Origin: CG2-30-36-16 sp964372115 | GTDB taxonomy: Bacteria > Bacteroidota > Ignavibacteria > Ignavibacteriales > Ignavibacteriaceae | Reading direction: 5' to 3' | Length of the DNA: 13,864 bases | Assembly: GCA_964372115.1 (NCBI GenBank) | Contig: CAYJPN010000059.1 | Span: 1 to 13,864 of the forward strand | In this document: in pieces, positions 6,126 to 13,343 of the stretch | Layout of the letters: every line of letters begins with the position of its first letter | Numbering within the stretch: position 1 is the stretch's first letter | The notes under the pieces: model-generated | Databases searched by the model: none | Told to the model about the DNA's origin: nothing | What the model saw: the letters and a program-made list of their open reading frames with translations, nothing else | Translations under genes and position numbers: made by a program

Positions 6126-8624
6126 TTAATCCTCATTAACAAGACTTTCTTGATAATCTTTTTCACTTAAAACAGTATCATATAATCCAATGTCTTCACC
6201 ATCGCGCCTATTTATACCAATGTAAACAAGGCTAGAATCTTCATATCGTTTGAATTTGTAAACCGCATCGTTCATCAATGAACTATTGAAGACACCAAGA
6301 CTTACAAGTAATTCAAAATCCTTAACTGTTAACCCGGTGACTTTTTTGAAAAGGCCGGGCTCAAGCTGTGTGATTACGTCTTTCAAACTTCTTTCGCGGT
6401 AATCTGTTAAATACATAAAAACCGGTATGCGCGTAGCAAACTTTATCAGCTTTTCTTGAATTTGTTTTCTCAAACTCTTGTATTCTTTTTCTTCTTCGGT
6501 TAGCTCTTTTTTCTCTTTCTTGGTTAGGTTTCTTTCATTCGCTTCTTTTTTGGTTTTCTTTACGGATTCTGATTTATTAATAATAGTTTCAATATCTTGA
6601 TTCAAATTTCGGAAACCTTCAATACTCATAAGCGCTTGCATGGCTTTCTCATTGTTCATTAAGCGTTGTAGAGTGTTATTGTCAACATTTACGAGTAGTG
6701 CGCTTTCCCAACGTCTCGCTAACAATGTAGCCGTTGTTCCGCTCATTGCCATATCCAAAATTCCGGCGGCATCAATTTGTTTCATCGAACTTCCGTCATA
6801 AGCAAGAACCGGGAGGAAGTGAATAAATTCTTCAACTTTCTTTTCGGGATTTGATTCATTTACATTCAAACGGCAACTGTAATCTGCTATTTGTCTTAAC
6901 GCTCTATCCGGTGCAAAGTCAAACAGATAACATTCTTGTTTTATAATTTCTTCTTTGTTAGGTGATTTATCATCAGAATTAAAAATAGTCCAGGGTGATT
7001 GAACTCTGAACGCTGCTTGGAAATATGTTTCGGGGCTTGAAGAATTGCGAAGCATAAATATTCCAGTCCAAGGTTTGACCGTAACTCCGGTAGTCAATTT
7101 CCCGCACGATAAAGTGATAGTTTTTGTTTTTAATGGATTATCCATTGCTTCAAAAACTGGCGGAAGTGCATCAACACCAATACCGGCACTTGTACCAGCA
7201 GCAACAACTATGTTGTAATCGTGATAAAACTTGTTTTGTTTTTGAGCCATTAAATTTTTCGTTGCGTAACAGGATGCAACACTCGGCAAAAACCAAAATG
7301 TATGCGAAAGAACATTTAATAAGCGGGTATCTGAAAAAGGCATAGGCGGTTTTTTTGCGCCTAATTTTAAATTGTCGATTGTAGTTTCTAAATACGAACC
7401 GCGAATTAAGTCCAGCCATTTTTGAACTTCATCTTCATATTTAAATCGAGCGGTGAATCCTTCACCATAAGCTGAGAAGAAAACATTCAGATCAAACTCG
7501 TTGAATTCTCCTTTCATTGCAATTTCTCTAATGGAATCAGGCAATTGATAAGTTAGCATTACCATTCTTGGTAAGGAAGAATAAGGATTATTGTTACTTT
7601 TCCAATCACTTTTAGCTTTTTGTTCATCTGAATATGTCCAGTTAAAAATCTCTTCTTCAATAAATTCACCGGAATTAATTGCTCTGAAGGGGGTACCAGA
7701 TAAATAAAGATAAGCATTCGTAGTTATAGGCATTGTTTCTTCATCAAAATAATCCATTCCCTCACCTTCGCCGAACTTAACTTCTTTTTTATCTTCTGCT
7801 TCAAATAAGTCTTTAGCATTCTCACGCCACGCTCCGTAATGGTATTCGTCAAATACAACGCAATCCCAGTTAGTAGTATGCACCCATTCATTTTTTGTTT
7901 TTATTCCGCCGACTTCATTTTTCCCTAAATAGTCTTGGAAAGATCCAAAACAAACAAACGGTTTGCTCTTATCAACATCTTCAAATGTTAATCCGTTGCG
8001 TGAAATAAACTGCCATCCTTTAAAATCTATGTGCGTTTGCAAATCTTCTTCCCAAGCGCTTTGTACTGCCGGCTTAAAAGTTAATACAAGTATTTTCTTC
8101 CAGCCCATCTTCTTTGTGAGTTGATATGTCGCAAATGTTTTTCCAAATCGCATTTTTGCGTTCCAAAGAAAGTGAGGTGTTTTATCCCGGTTTTCTTTCA
8201 TGAAGCTTTTGAAGTATGAAATAGTCTTGTTAACCGCTTCTTCTTGCTCGGGGCGCATCTTGAAATTCAAAGTTCGGTTATCCTCAATGAATGCACCCAG
8301 CTTAATAGAAAGTATAGCTGATCTAATTTCATCTATCGAACATTTGAACCATTCGCCTTCCGGATTTTTTATTTTCTTTTTACGTAAATATCGGTGAACA
8401 TCGTGGTCTGTAAATACACTCCCATCTTTACGGATCGCGGATTCTTCAAGAACAATCTTATACTTAACTCTGCTGGTTTTTAACTGTTCTGCAATCCGGT
8501 CTTGCGAAGTTCGATTGGTATATCCAACTTTAAGCAAACCTTTATGGCTATCAACACCAATTAATTCATAAGCATAAATGGTAGGGTTGGTGGACGGACG
8601 GGGTGGAAAAAAATCTTTTTTCAT
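6126..8624 (-). CDS. T5orf172/GIY-YIG-like domain fused to a DEAD/DEAH-type helicase; probable restriction effector
   Basis: 832 residues, likely the ATP-driven restriction subunit of the operon. Residues ~15-105 resemble T5orf172 (Mug113), a GIY-YIG-like nuclease fold: TIYAYEL, LLKVGYTNRTSQDRIAEQL, and GEWFKCS before a helix. The SF2 helicase core follows: AKMRFGKTF (motif I, 156-164), DEYH (motif II, 259-262), SGTP (motif III, 309-312), TTGVTV (motif V region, ~511-516) and QAAFRVQSP (motif VI, ~536-544). Residues ~685-725 are highly charged, and the last ~100 form an unrecognised domain. Motif I is unusual (FGKT) but keeps the GKT. The start ATG overlaps the KilA-N gene stop as ATGA (8621-8624). 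The helicase call is firm; nuclease activity and the restriction role are inferred from fusion and context. Confidence 0.82.
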   Translation of the reverse strand: MKKDFFPPRPSTNPTIYAYELIGVDSHKGLLKVGYTNRTSQDRIAEQLKTSRVKYKIVLEESAIRKDGSVFTDHDVHRYLRKKKIKNPEGEWFKCSIDEIRSAILSIKLGAFIEDNRTLNFKMRPEQEEAVNKTISYFKSFMKENRDKTPHFLWNAKMRFGKTFATYQLTKKMGWKKILVLTFKPAVQSAWEEDLQTHIDFKGWQFISRNGLTFEDVDKSKPFVCFGSFQDYLGKNEVGGIKTKNEWVHTTNWDCVVFDEYHYGAWRENAKDLFEAEDKKEVKFGEGEGMDYFDEETMPITTNAYLYLSGTPFRAINSGEFIEEEIFNWTYSDEQKAKSDWKSNNNPYSSLPRMVMLTYQLPDSIREIAMKGEFNEFDLNVFFSAYGEGFTARFKYEDEVQKWLDLIRGSYLETTIDNLKLGAKKPPMPFSDTRLLNVLSHTFWFLPSVASCYATKNLMAQKQNKFYHDYNIVVAAGTSAGIGVDALPPVFEAMDNPLKTKTITLSCGKLTTGVTVKPWTGIFMLRNSSSPETYFQAAFRVQSPWTIFNSDDKSPNKEEIIKQECYLFDFAPDRALRQIADYSCRLNVNESNPEKKVEEFIHFLPVLAYDGSSMKQIDAAGILDMAMSGTTATLLARRWESALLVNVDNNTLQRLMNNEKAMQALMSIEGFRNLNQDIETIINKSESVKKTKKEANERNLTKKEKKELTEEEKEYKSLRKQIQEKLIKFATRIPVFMYLTDYRERSLKDVITQLEPGLFKKVTGLTVKDFELLVSLGVFNSSLMNDAVYKFKRYEDSSLVYIGINRRDGEDIGLYDTVLSEKDYQESLVNED

Positions 8625-9343
8625 TTCAATAGTTTTCTGTTTTCAACTTCTTGTAAAATTCTCATCTGCTGAATAGCTATTTTATTTAACCGAATAAGGC
8701 GTTCTTTTTGTGGCATTTTTTCGTTGATGAAAACAGCGTTTAGGTTTTCCATATTAGCCAAGCATATCAATTCTATAATGGACGCATAATCCCGTAGGTT
8801 GCCTTTCAAATCAGGATTTGCATCTCGCCATTGTTTTGCGGTATTTCCGAATAAAGCAACATTCAATACGTCAGCTTCATTGGCATATACAATGGATGTT
8901 TCGGCAGGCGTAAGTTCCTTTGGTATCAGATTATGTTTGATGGCATCAGTATGAATGCGGTAATTTATTTTGGTAAGTTCTCGTTTTGCTGTCCAACCTA
9001 ATTGTTTTTGTTCTTCTTCTTTAAGTCTTTGGAATTCTAGTATCAGGTATATTTTAAATTCCGGGCTTATCCACATTGCAAATTCAAGAGCAATATCTTT
9101 GTGGGCATAAGTGCCGCCATACCTGCCGGCTTTAGCCTTAAGCGATACTGCATTGGTCTTTGCAACAAATTCTTTTACGCTGACTTTAAAATTATTCAAA
9201 CCTGATTTGTTTCTAATTATGGCGAATTCGCCATAATTAAAATCCGGATTGTTAATTTGTTCCCAAATTCCAATGTATTCCAAAGTATTACGGTTTCTCA
9301 ACCAGTCGGTAACAAAGAAATCACCATCTTTGGCTTTCATCAT
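8621..9343 (-). CDS. KilA-N domain protein, frameshifted near its 5' end
   Basis: 240-residue open part of a KilA-N family protein. KilA-N is a DNA-binding fold common in phage and defence loci. Diagnostic stretches are DFFVTDWLRNRNTLEYIGIW, then KAGRYGGTYAHKDIALEFAM and WISPEFKIYLILEFQRLKEE. The C-terminal half is helical and could mediate protein contacts. The domain normally begins before MMKAKDG: a second frame starting at ATG 9420 supplies MAKIKIKDTEVTVAKFQDG, and adding one base near 9364-9366 would join it to EYICLTDMMKAKDG. So the full gene was probably 8621-9420, and this copy is either disrupted or affected by a sequencing error. It is translationally coupled to the downstream helicase. 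Its role (regulator or DNA-recognition partner) is unknown. Confidence 0.75.
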   Translation of the reverse strand: MMKAKDGDFFVTDWLRNRNTLEYIGIWEQINNPDFNYGEFAIIRNKSGLNNFKVSVKEFVAKTNAVSLKAKAGRYGGTYAHKDIALEFAMWISPEFKIYLILEFQRLKEEEQKQLGWTAKRELTKINYRIHTDAIKHNLIPKELTPAETSIVYANEADVLNVALFGNTAKQWRDANPDLKGNLRDYASIIELICLANMENLNAVFINEKMPQKERLIRLNKIAIQQMRILQEVENRKLLK

Positions 9344-9420
9344 ATCTGTTAAACAAATATACTCCCATCCTGAAACTTAGCCACGGTAACTTCGGTGTCT
9401 TTTATTTTTATCTTTGCCAT
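9344..9420 (-). pseudogene. Out-of-frame N-terminal piece of the KilA-N gene
   Basis: ATG at 9418-9420 opens MAKIKIKDTEVTVAKFQDGS, which looks like the usual N-terminus of KilA-N proteins, and hits TAA after about 25 codons. The following residues of the domain (YICLTDMMKAKDG) continue in another frame. One missing base in or near CCC (plus strand, 9364-9366) explains it. Confidence 0.6.
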
Positions 9421-9450
9421 ATTAATTCTTTTATACTTTGCTTAAAGATT

Positions 9451-9543
9451 GTCCGAACTGTGATTTTTATGATTTACAGATTTCTTTGATTTTCTAATCA
9501 ATATCATGTTTATCACTTAAATCAGACGAATCATAGTTCTGAC
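9451..9543 (-). mobile_element. 93-bp gene-less GTCTGAAC-type element
   Basis: Plus-strand termini GTCCGAACTGTGATT (9451-9465) and AATCATAGTTCTGAC (9529-9543) are inverted repeats and near-identical to the termini of the 469-bp GxxExxY element at 11039-11507. The interior is short and AT-rich with repeated GATT motifs. It encodes the last 15 residues and stop codon of the Eco57I-type MTase, so the element replaced or extended the original C-terminus. Confidence 0.65.
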
Positions 9544-11056
9544 TTTCCATTGGGCGTATCATTGATTCTATAAATGTAATCTCGTCTTTCGTTAACTCAT
9601 ATTTTTTGTAAAGTTTTTCGTCTGTCCACTGTTCGTCAAAGATTTGGATCGGAACGAAAGAATACGATTCTTTTGTAATGTGGTGTGAGTACATAAACTG
9701 AGAAACAAGAAATCTGAAAAACCTTGTCTTCATATAGCTAACAAGATTAACAGCTTTCTTTTTTGATTTATAGCTACCTATTACCAAATAAGTCTCTGTA
9801 CATATCGTGCCCGGTGGTAGAATTTCAATCTTTGAGAATACTCTCCTTCTACCATCCTTGCCTGGATTACCAGCGTGATCATACCCCACATAGGATGTAA
9901 TTACTTTGTAATCGTCTATTATTTCCGTTCCTGTAGTTATTTCGTTGCGGTTGTATGGCCCCTCTCCATTTTGCCAACGTAGAATTATGTCGCCTCTCTT
10001 TTGAGGTCTTATAAATGTTCTCAATCCAAAAGGTTTACTACTTGAAACTTGGGTATTCATCGTTTTTTCTTTTTTAGAAAGAACCTTCCTTATTATTGGT
10101 ACAGCATTTCCATTTCTAACAAAAGTATTAAATTCATTTAGTGACCTAATTGAAACAACCTGTTTGCCGCCGACAATATTTACTACTTCACAGTCGCCTG
10201 GATTATCTTTATCCCATAGGAAATAGCATACACCCCCCGCAATATCTACGCCGGGAAAACAATCGTTGGCGTTTTCGAAGTCAACTATTTTTCGGATGCG
10301 TTTATCATTGAGCATTTCACTTCTGAACTCATTCAATCCCTTTCCACCAGCAAACCATCTTGATGGAATAATCATCGTTAAATATCTTGGATTAAGTTTT
10401 TTTGCTTGATGAACAAATTTATCATACAGTGGTGAAGCACTCGCTTTAGCTCCGCCATCACTTAACTGATAAGGTGGATTACCAACTATTACATCAAATT
10501 TCATTTTAAATATTTCCTCTGGTTTATCGATGTGTATAAAATTATAAGCGTAAGTTTCTAAAGATTCCTCGCGGTCATAAACTTCTTGGCTTGCGCCGCA
10601 AAAAGTACATTTACCGGAGGCTGAGCCTGTCGAAGCCCAAGTATGCTTTAGGCGTTTGTATTTAATGTTTCCTTGTTCATCTACAAAAGTTTCGCAAACA
10701 GAATATTTTCCGTTTGCAGTTTTAGAGCAATAAACACTCCGGCGTGAAAGCAAAGAAGTGAGTTCTGTAATTGCAATTCCGTACAACTGATTTTTGTAAA
10801 TGTGGTTTATTCGTTTTTGCTTATTTGGTATTTGTTTTTCTAAACCAGCATTTAATCGTTTGGCAATTTCGCGTAAGAACACACCGGATTTACAAACCGG
10901 ATCAAGAAACTTTGCGTCTTTATTACTCCATAGTTCGCTTGGCAATAAATCCAAAATTTGGTTTACTAAATTAGGAGGAGTAAAAACTTCATCGTTGCTC
11001 AAATTAGCAAGACAAGTAAGTACATCGGGATTATAACTGTCTGAACTATGATTCAT
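9494..11056 (-). CDS. Eco57I-type N6-adenine DNA methyltransferase
   Basis: 520-residue class I SAM-dependent N6-adenine MTase, expected to modify host DNA and mark it as self. DEVFTPP (22-28) begins the motif X region. FLDPVCKSGVFLREIAKRL (50-68) is motif I with Lys where Gly is usual. Cys150 and Cys153 (CTFC) form a possible zinc knuckle, and FDVIVGNPPYQLSDG with NPPY at 193-196 is catalytic motif IV. The C-terminal ~220 residues likely form a target-recognition region. Residues 1-6 (MNHSSD) come from the terminus of the inserted GxxExxY element, and the last 15 from the short element at 9451-9543. A palindromic repeat is inserted in frame near residues 140-147. Its ATG overlaps the GxxExxY stop as ATGA (11053-11056). 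MTase identity is strong; target sequence unknown. Confidence 0.88.
   Translation of the reverse strand: MNHSSDSYNPDVLTCLANLSNDEVFTPPNLVNQILDLLPSELWSNKDAKFLDPVCKSGVFLREIAKRLNAGLEKQIPNKQKRINHIYKNQLYGIAITELTSLLSRRSVYCSKTANGKYSVCETFVDEQGNIKYKRLKHTWASTGSASGKCTFCGASQEVYDREESLETYAYNFIHIDKPEEIFKMKFDVIVGNPPYQLSDGGAKASASPLYDKFVHQAKKLNPRYLTMIIPSRWFAGGKGLNEFRSEMLNDKRIRKIVDFENANDCFPGVDIAGGVCYFLWDKDNPGDCEVVNIVGGKQVVSIRSLNEFNTFVRNGNAVPIIRKVLSKKEKTMNTQVSSSKPFGLRTFIRPQKRGDIILRWQNGEGPYNRNEITTGTEIIDDYKVITSYVGYDHAGNPGKDGRRRVFSKIEILPPGTICTETYLVIGSYKSKKKAVNLVSYMKTRFFRFLVSQFMYSHHITKESYSFVPIQIFDEQWTDEKLYKKYELTKDEITFIESMIRPMESQNYDSSDLSDKHDID
10619..10637. repeat. In-gene palindromic repeat GGCTGAGCCTGTCGAAGCC
   Basis: GGCT/AGCC arms around a GAGCCTGTCGA core. 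The motif TTCGACAGGCTCAG is a dispersed repeat I know from many bacterial genomes. Here it sits in the coding sequence without breaking the frame and encodes a low-complexity ASTGSAS stretch just before the CxxC of the MTase, which suggests an in-frame insertion. Confidence 0.5.
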
Positions 11057-11507
11057 TTAATTCTCGGATTACCTTGATTTTTTTGTTTGAAGAATTTATT
11101 GGACAAACGCTTAAACTGCAGGGATTTTGCTCCAAAGTTTATCAGTAAACCCACTTCTAAGTCATATGCTTCTAAATAATTTATTGCTTGCGCTAAATGC
11201 ACATCTTGTAATTCAATAATTGCTTTTAGCTCAACAGAAACTACTGATTCCACCAGAAAATCTACACGTCTTGTTCCAATATGAATATTCTTATAATATA
11301 CAGGCATTTCTTGTTCCCTCGTAAAAGCCAAACCTTGCAAACTCATTTCAATTTCCAACGCCCGCTGATAAATTATTTCTTGGAAACCATTTCCCAGCTC
11401 AGTATGAACAGTCATCGCGCAGCCAATAATTCGAGAAGTAATTTCAGAATATTTATATTCTACTTTAATCATAAAAATCATTTAATCAAAAAAATCATAG
11501 TTCAGAC
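11039..11507 (-). mobile_element. 469-bp element with 15-bp inverted termini carrying a GxxExxY gene
   Basis: GTCTGAACTATGATT (11039-11053) and AATCATAGTTCAGAC (11493-11507) are perfect inverted repeats that tightly enclose the GxxExxY gene. GATT-rich motifs follow the ends inside. No clear target duplication is visible and it encodes no known transposase. The right terminus supplies the TGA stop of the upstream gene and the left terminus supplies the ATG of the downstream MTase. Confidence 0.65.
11053..11481 (-). CDS. GxxExxY protein (PD-(D/E)xK nuclease-like)
   Basis: 142 residues of the GxxExxY family. The signature GFQEIIY lies at 32-38, and GTRRVDFLVE then VSVELKA give the D74, E84 and K86 pattern of a PD-(D/E)xK nuclease core. 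QAINYLEAYDLEVGLLINFG and SLQFKRL are typical of the C-terminal half. The biochemical role of the family is not established. An internal ATG at 11472 (MIKVEYKYSEIT) may be the true start; neither has a Shine-Dalgarno. The gene lies inside the 469-bp inverted-repeat element and looks like its passenger or maintenance gene rather than an original part of the restriction operon. It is spliced into translation of the operon: 13 nt after the upstream stop, and overlapping the next gene by ATGA. Confidence 0.88.
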   Translation of the reverse strand: MIFMIKVEYKYSEITSRIIGCAMTVHTELGNGFQEIIYQRALEIEMSLQGLAFTREQEMPVYYKNIHIGTRRVDFLVESVVSVELKAIIELQDVHLAQAINYLEAYDLEVGLLINFGAKSLQFKRLSNKFFKQKNQGNPRIK

Positions 11508-12169
11508 AATTTTAAGAAATGTACTAAAGGATAATCAGCAACCGGTGTAGGGATAAAAGCTTTATCGCCCAAATCTGAAAATAAGTTCAGTCCTTCCATC
11601 GGCTGGCTCTCAAGTAAATTAGCCATTGTGTAATCTCTTCTTTTAATCATACTTCCGTTTACTGCGCTCCACTCCGAGAAAATAATTGGTTCGGCTTTTT
11701 CATCAGGTGTTTTTAGACTTAATGCATCACCCCATAATATATTTCTACCAAGAATAAATTCAGCGGCTTTTAAGCATTCCGGTTTAATTTCTTTTTTATA
11801 GTTATTTAAGTAGTAATGTGTAAAAACACCCAACAGTCTGTCTCTACAAGTTTGAACATTATCTTTTAATATTTCTACTCCATAAACACTTGATAGGGCA
11901 AGAATAGCATAGCGCTCATATTCAAGTTGGTTTTTTGAATAGCGATTTTCTACAACCGCTAATTTTCTTTTTAATATTTCTACCAAAAAGTTTCCTGTAC
12001 CGCAAGCCGGTTCTAAAAACCGTGAATCAATTCTTTCAGTTTCTTGTTTCACCAAATCAAGCATAGCATTAACTTCACGTTCAGAAGTAAATACTTCGCC
12101 GTGGTCTGTAACGCGTTGGCGGGTTTTAACTTGGTTATTACTATTTATATCTTCCGGCACATTATTCAT
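11495..12169 (-). CDS. N6-adenine methyltransferase-like protein without a visible NPPY motif
   Basis: 224 residues and first gene of the operon. HGEVFT near residue 23 starts the motif X region, FLEPACGTGNFL (51-62) is a perfect SAM-binding motif I, YGVEILKDNVQTCRDRL is motif II with its acidic residue, and NILWGDAL carries motif III Asp. The NPPY catalytic motif IV is absent, and the protein ends where a full enzyme would need ~200 more residues. The next MTase in the operon has the reverse pattern (degenerate motif I, good NPPY), so the two may work as a heteromer; that is inference. The last residues SEL and the TGA stop come from the inserted GxxExxY element, so the original end may differ. 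I chose ATG at 12169; an in-frame GTG lies at 12175. No clear promoter was found upstream. Confidence 0.78.
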   Translation of the reverse strand: MNNVPEDINSNNQVKTRQRVTDHGEVFTSEREVNAMLDLVKQETERIDSRFLEPACGTGNFLVEILKRKLAVVENRYSKNQLEYERYAILALSSVYGVEILKDNVQTCRDRLLGVFTHYYLNNYKKEIKPECLKAAEFILGRNILWGDALSLKTPDEKAEPIIFSEWSAVNGSMIKRRDYTMANLLESQPMEGLNLFSDLGDKAFIPTPVADYPLVHFLKLSEL

Positions 12170-12217
12170 ATTCACATTTTACTAAAATTTTACCAATAAT
12201 ATAGTATTTTATATAAA

Positions 12218-12770
12218 GCACATAACGACGTGTTATCCCGCAAATCGCATAGGCGTCAACTTAATTTTATTAATAATTTGTGTAAATCATTAAAATATAA
12301 TTGAATATGGTTACTAAATGCTTTTATTTTTTATATGGCACTCCTAATGGGCTGCGATTTGTTTTGTGTTATCTAATTCTATTAACATTTAACTCCTAAC
12401 GGAGTTTTTAACTTGTTTATCTTCGCTCCAGAGGAGCGAAATATTTGTAGAAATACATAAATACCCAATATACCAGCACTCCGTAGGAGTGCTATATAGT
12501 TTTATTTTATTAGAATTACAGCATCATAATCAAAAATTAATTTAATTTTCACATCCCTTAAGTTGACGCCTATGCGCAAATCGGAACAAGTTGTTAAACC
12601 ACAACATCGTAATAAATTTTATTCTAAAATTTCCTTCTGCTTTTTACATACGCAAAAAGGAAGGGTTATATTCTTCTTTCGGGATAACCATGTCCCGAAA
12701 GCACTTAAAAAATATTTATCAAACATCTAAATCCCGTGTTAACTTTAATCGGAATAACTTGTCATAATGC
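12218..12770 (-). repeat. Long attC-like inter-module repeat, copy B, split by a MITE
   Basis: Homologous to copy A at 5872-6116. Minus-strand ends are GCATTATGACAAGTTATTCC and GGGATAACACGTCGTTATGT, able to pair imperfectly. The CTTTCGGG/CCCGAAAG hairpin (12676-12701) is conserved with a changed loop. The MITE at 12248-12574 and its duplicated 9 bp interrupt it; without them the site is about 217 bp. The TGA stop (12762-12764) of the unknown gene upstream lies inside its first box. Confidence 0.6.
12248..12574. mobile_element. 327-bp MITE with 17-bp inverted termini and 9-bp target duplication
   Basis: CATAGGCGTCAACTTAA (12248-12264) and TTAAGTTGACGCCTATG (12558-12574) are perfect inverted repeats. 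CGCAAATCG flanks the element directly on both sides (12239-12247 and 12575-12583). No ORF lies inside. The interior holds short hairpins with CTCC/GGAG cores: AACTCC/GGAGTT (12391-12406), TTCGCTCC/GGAGCGAA (12422-12440) and AGCACTCC/GGAGTGCT (12475-12493), and an imperfect one near 12340-12355. These resemble REP-like repeats known in Bacteroidota-type genomes. Confidence 0.85.
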
Positions 12771-13334
12771 TTTGGGAGTTATTTCTAATATCTTATTATC
12801 TCCAAAACATTTAAATAAAAATATTTTTTCTATTTGTTCAGTACACGTTACTTTATTAATAATATACTTACGAATAAAATCATGATTGTAATCTTCTAAT
12901 GCTGTATCTAATAATTTAAAATTAAATATTTTATTTGCGTACCCTAATAACCAAATCTTAGTATTAACATAATTTTTTAGTTTATTTTCAATCTTACGGT
13001 TTATCTGCTCTACAACTACAACTAATAACTATTCATTCTCATATAGCAAATTAGTTTTTAATTTTTCTCTATGATTTAATAAATGATGTTGTTGTTTAAT
13101 ATTAAGTTTTTCTTCTTCACGCGATTTTAACAAAGTTGTATTATGGGATGACACTAATTCAAATAGCTCAATACCAACATATTCATTATTACATTTAATA
13201 ATAAAATCTGGATTCTCTTGATTGTATTTTGGATAAACTGATTTTGCCTCAGTAGTTGTTAGTATTTTTATTCCCTTATCATATTCAGAAATAAAATTTT
13301 CTAAAATTTCTATTTCTTCGTTCTTATTGCCCAT
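12762..13334 (-). pseudogene. Unknown 190-codon gene interrupted by one in-frame TAG
   Basis: ATG at 13334 opens 101 codons (MGNKNEEIEILENFISEYDK and on) to TAG at 13029-13031. The same frame then stays open for 88 more codons (LLVVVVEQINRKIENKLKNY, then KIWLLGYANKIFNF, ending EITPKAL) to TGA at 12762-12764. The uninterrupted product would be about 190 residues. ENPDFIIKCNNEYVGIELFEL resembles the strand pattern of PD-(D/E)xK nuclease-like proteins, but the usual final Lys is not seen, so this is only a hint. One base change (for example from CAG) restores the frame; readthrough or sequencing error is also possible. The gene starts about 10 nt after a GTTATAAGGC site and its stop overlaps the next repeat, consistent with a cassette gene. 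Confidence 0.7.
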
Positions 13335-13343
13335 ATTTAATAA

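Larger units (their letters stand above)
6117..12217 (-). mobile_element. Candidate 6.1-kb cassette carrying a restriction-modification-like operon
   Basis: The five-gene operon is bounded exactly by GTTATGTGC (minus 12226-12218) at its 5' side and the perfect complement GCACATAAC (minus 6116-6108) 9 nt after the last stop codon. Homologous long repeats lie outside both boundaries. The operon starts about 40 nt inside the upstream boundary and fills the interval, as genes do in integron cassettes. No integrase is present in the window, and 6 kb is very large for a cassette, so a different kind of repeat-bounded island is possible. Confidence 0.4.

Noticed and set aside
7171..7419. 82-codon ORF on the helicase strand, and small plus-strand ORFs at 7124-7345 and 8200-8397
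   Set aside because: Shadows of the 832-residue helicase gene in other frames, with no domain or start signal.
10771..11036. Two plus-strand ORFs opposite the MTase N-terminus
   Set aside because: Antisense shadows of the well-supported MTase gene.
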